This document shows, one piece after another, positions 4,207 through 5,240 of a stretch of DNA of 5,240 nucleotides (within the stretch, counting starts at the first letter, position 1; each line of letters opens with the position of its first letter). The notes under the pieces are model-generated. The model had not been told where the DNA came from. It was given only the letters and a program-made list of their open reading frames with translations, and searched no databases. Location of the stretch: assembly GCA_049522565.1 (NCBI GenBank), contig JBEKNT010000460.1, positions 1 through 5,240 on the forward strand, written 5' to 3'. Position numbers and translations under genes: made by a program. Source of the stretch: JASHVB01 sp049522565 (GTDB lineage: Bacteria > Pseudomonadota > Alphaproteobacteria > Acetobacterales > Acetobacteraceae).

Positions 4207-5240
4207 GGTTGACCCCCCGGGCGCCAGCGGCGCAGCAGCAATGCGTTGGACACCACGCTGACCGAGGAGAATGCCATCGCCGCCCCGGCGATCACCGGTG
4301 ACAGCAGCCCGAACCCGGCGAGCGGAATGCCGACGACGTTGTAGGCGAACGCCCAGAACAGGTTCTGCCGGATCTTCCTGTCCGTCGCCCGGCTGATGGC
4401 GATGGCGTCGGCGATCAGCATCGGATCGCCGCGCATCAGCGTAATACCGGCGGCCTGGATCGCGACATCCGCGCCACCTCCCATGGCGATGCCCAGATCG
4501 GCCTGCGCCAGCGCCGGCGCGTCGTTCACGCCGTCGCCGACCATCGCGACGCAGTGGCCGTTCTGCTGCAACCGGACGATTTCGACGGCTTTTCCAGCGG
4601 GCAGCACCTCGGCGCGCACCTCGGCGATGCCGAGCGCCGTCGCCACCGCCGCAGCGGTGCGCTGGTTGTCGCCGGTCAGCAGCACGGTGGCGATGCCCAG
4701 CGCCCGCAGCCGGCGTAGCGCGGCGGCGGCGGTGGGCCGTACCGGGTCGATGACTGCGATGGCGCCGAGCATCAGGGGGCGCGGTTCCAGGGCGGCCACG
4801 AACATGACGGTGCGGCCTTGCGCTTCCAGCGCGGCGGCGGCCTCCTCCAGCGTCAGCGTGACGTCGTGCTGCCGCATCAGGGTGCGATTGCCGATGGCGA
4901 TGCGCCGCCCGCTGACCGTTGCGATCAGGCCAAGGCCGGCTTGGCTCTGGAAGTCGCCGAGTGGCGGTAGCGGCAGGCCGGCCGCGCGGGCCAGGATGGC
5001 ACGGGCCAGCGGATGCTCGCTGCCGGTCTGTGCCGCGGCGGCGATGGCGAGGAGGTTTGTCTGATCCGGCGTGGCAGTCCCGTCATGCGTGGCACTCTCG
5101 GCAGACGTGGCACCCCCATCATGTCGGACCGCTCCGTCATGCACGCTGCTCTCGTCATGCGCGCCGTTCCCACCGTCTTGGCGGGCGAAGGTCCGCCATC
5201 CACGACTTTGTGCGGTGCCACGCAGGAAAGTCGTGGATGG
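4203..5240 (-). CDS. copA: P1B-1 Cu(+)-exporting ATPase, C-terminal part (5' end outside window)
   Basis: The frame encodes the second half of an inner-membrane pump that uses ATP to expel Cu(I) from the cytoplasm. Positions here count from the codon at 5144. The nucleotide-binding domain has SEHPLA (42-47, the P1B-specific HP motif) and GLGLIATVSG (70-79). The phosphorylation domain has DPVRP (133-137), TGDN (157-160) and GDGVNDAP (203-210). TM7 carries Y268-N269 and TM8 carries M290 and S293-S294, the copper-site residues typical of P1B-1. The C-terminus is complete and overlaps cueR (ATGA). The metal-binding domains, TM1-6 with CPC, actuator domain and DKTGT are not in the window. The frame is open to 5240, so I mark it 5'-partial; the GTG at 5144 lies inside a tandem repeat and is not a believable start. 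The stretch 5070-5240 does not resemble any P-type ATPase region: it holds hexapeptide repeats and a palindrome. Either the linker after DKTGT is expanded or the gene is interrupted upstream. Confidence 0.88.
   Translation of the reverse strand, partial: PSTTFLRGTAQSRGWRTFARQDGGNGAHDESSVHDGAVRHDGGATSAESATHDGTATPDQTNLLAIAAAAQTGSEHPLARAILARAAGLPLPPLGDFQSQAGLGLIATVSGRRIAIGNRTLMRQHDVTLTLEEAAAALEAQGRTVMFVAALEPRPLMLGAIAVIDPVRPTAAAALRRLRALGIATVLLTGDNQRTAAAVATALGIAEVRAEVLPAGKAVEIVRLQQNGHCVAMVGDGVNDAPALAQADLGIAMGGGADVAIQAAGITLMRGDPMLIADAIAISRATDRKIRQNLFWAFAYNVVGIPLAGFGLLSPVIAGAAMAFSSVSVVSNALLLRRWRPGGQP
5070..5177 (-). repeat. 18-bp in-frame tandem repeat (about six units) in the Cu-ATPase frame
   Basis: Six consecutive 18-bp units start at 5070, 5088, 5106, 5124, 5142 and 5160. 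On the minus strand they read CATGACGGGACTGCCACG and variants. Because 18 is a multiple of three, each encodes a hexapeptide: HDGTAT, SAESAT, HDGGAT, HDGAVR, HDESSV, and a degenerate DGGNGA. Four of the six keep CATGAYG at the start of the unit. The repeat lies immediately before the nucleotide-binding domain. Similar CATGACG ends occur in palindromic repeats of this kind of genome, so the units may have been amplified from such an element; that origin is inference. Confidence 0.8.
5196..5240. repeat. Perfect 14-bp inverted repeat (strong hairpin) at the window edge
   Basis: CCATCCACGACTTT at 5196-5209 is exactly complementary to AAAGTCGTGGATGG at 5227-5240. The 17-base spacer holds a further TGCG/CGCA pair around a GTGCCA loop. 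The right arm touches the window edge, so the repeat may be longer. Just inside lies a second palindrome, GGCGG (5180-5184) with CCGCC (5193-5197). The wording (GTCGTGGATGGCGG...) resembles dispersed palindromes that I recall from alphaproteobacterial intergenic regions. Here it falls in the open frame of the Cu-ATPase and spans exactly 15 codons. Confidence 0.75.

Noticed and set aside
4203..5144. GTG at 5144 as the true start of a 313-residue half ATPase
   Set aside because: The codon lies inside a tandem repeat unit, has no ribosome site, and the frame stays open to the window edge. A pump lacking the phosphorylated Asp would not function.
5070..5177. CRISPR array
   Set aside because: Units are 18 bp, contiguous, degenerate and in frame, with no spacers between them.

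Overview
The window is GC-rich (about two thirds G+C by eye). Every gene I can support lies on the minus strand, so transcription runs from the right edge to the left edge. Gene content, codon use and the type of intergenic palindromic repeats suggest an alphaproteobacterium, possibly Acetobacteraceae/Rhodospirillales. That placement is inference: there is no rRNA or other phylogenetic marker here.

Right block (3784-5240): a copper-export module. It holds the C-terminal half of a P1B-1 Cu(+) ATPase (CopA type, open at the right edge) and a CueR-type MerR regulator whose ATG overlaps the ATPase stop codon (ATGA). The regulator therefore probably senses Cu(I) and controls the pump it is translationally coupled to. 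The visible upstream end of the ATPase frame is unusual. Where the DKTGT phosphorylation site would normally come shortly before the nucleotide-binding domain, there is instead an 18-bp tandem repeat encoding His-Asp-Gly-rich hexapeptides, and before it a perfect 14-bp inverted repeat that reaches the window edge.

Middle (2621-3783): a GTG-started LysR-family regulator of the CrgA-like type, preceded by a 281-bp gap. The gap is relatively AT-rich in its half nearest the lysR gene and holds a possible lysR promoter and a hairpin that may end the copA-cueR transcript.

Intergenic region 2271-2620: no gene. It holds three related palindromic REP-like elements, two facing each other, in what must be the leader of the downstream transporter operon. 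The ribosome binding site of the first permease lies at the edge of one element.

Left block (28-2270): a polar amino acid ABC uptake operon, in the order permease, permease, periplasmic binding protein. No ATPase gene is visible. It may follow past the left edge, or the transporter may borrow one encoded elsewhere. The LysR gene is upstream on the same strand, but nothing in the sequence proves that it controls this operon.

Most is ordinary accessory metabolism. The least expected signals are the in-frame minisatellite and hairpin in the Cu-ATPase, and the REP cluster in the ABC operon leader.
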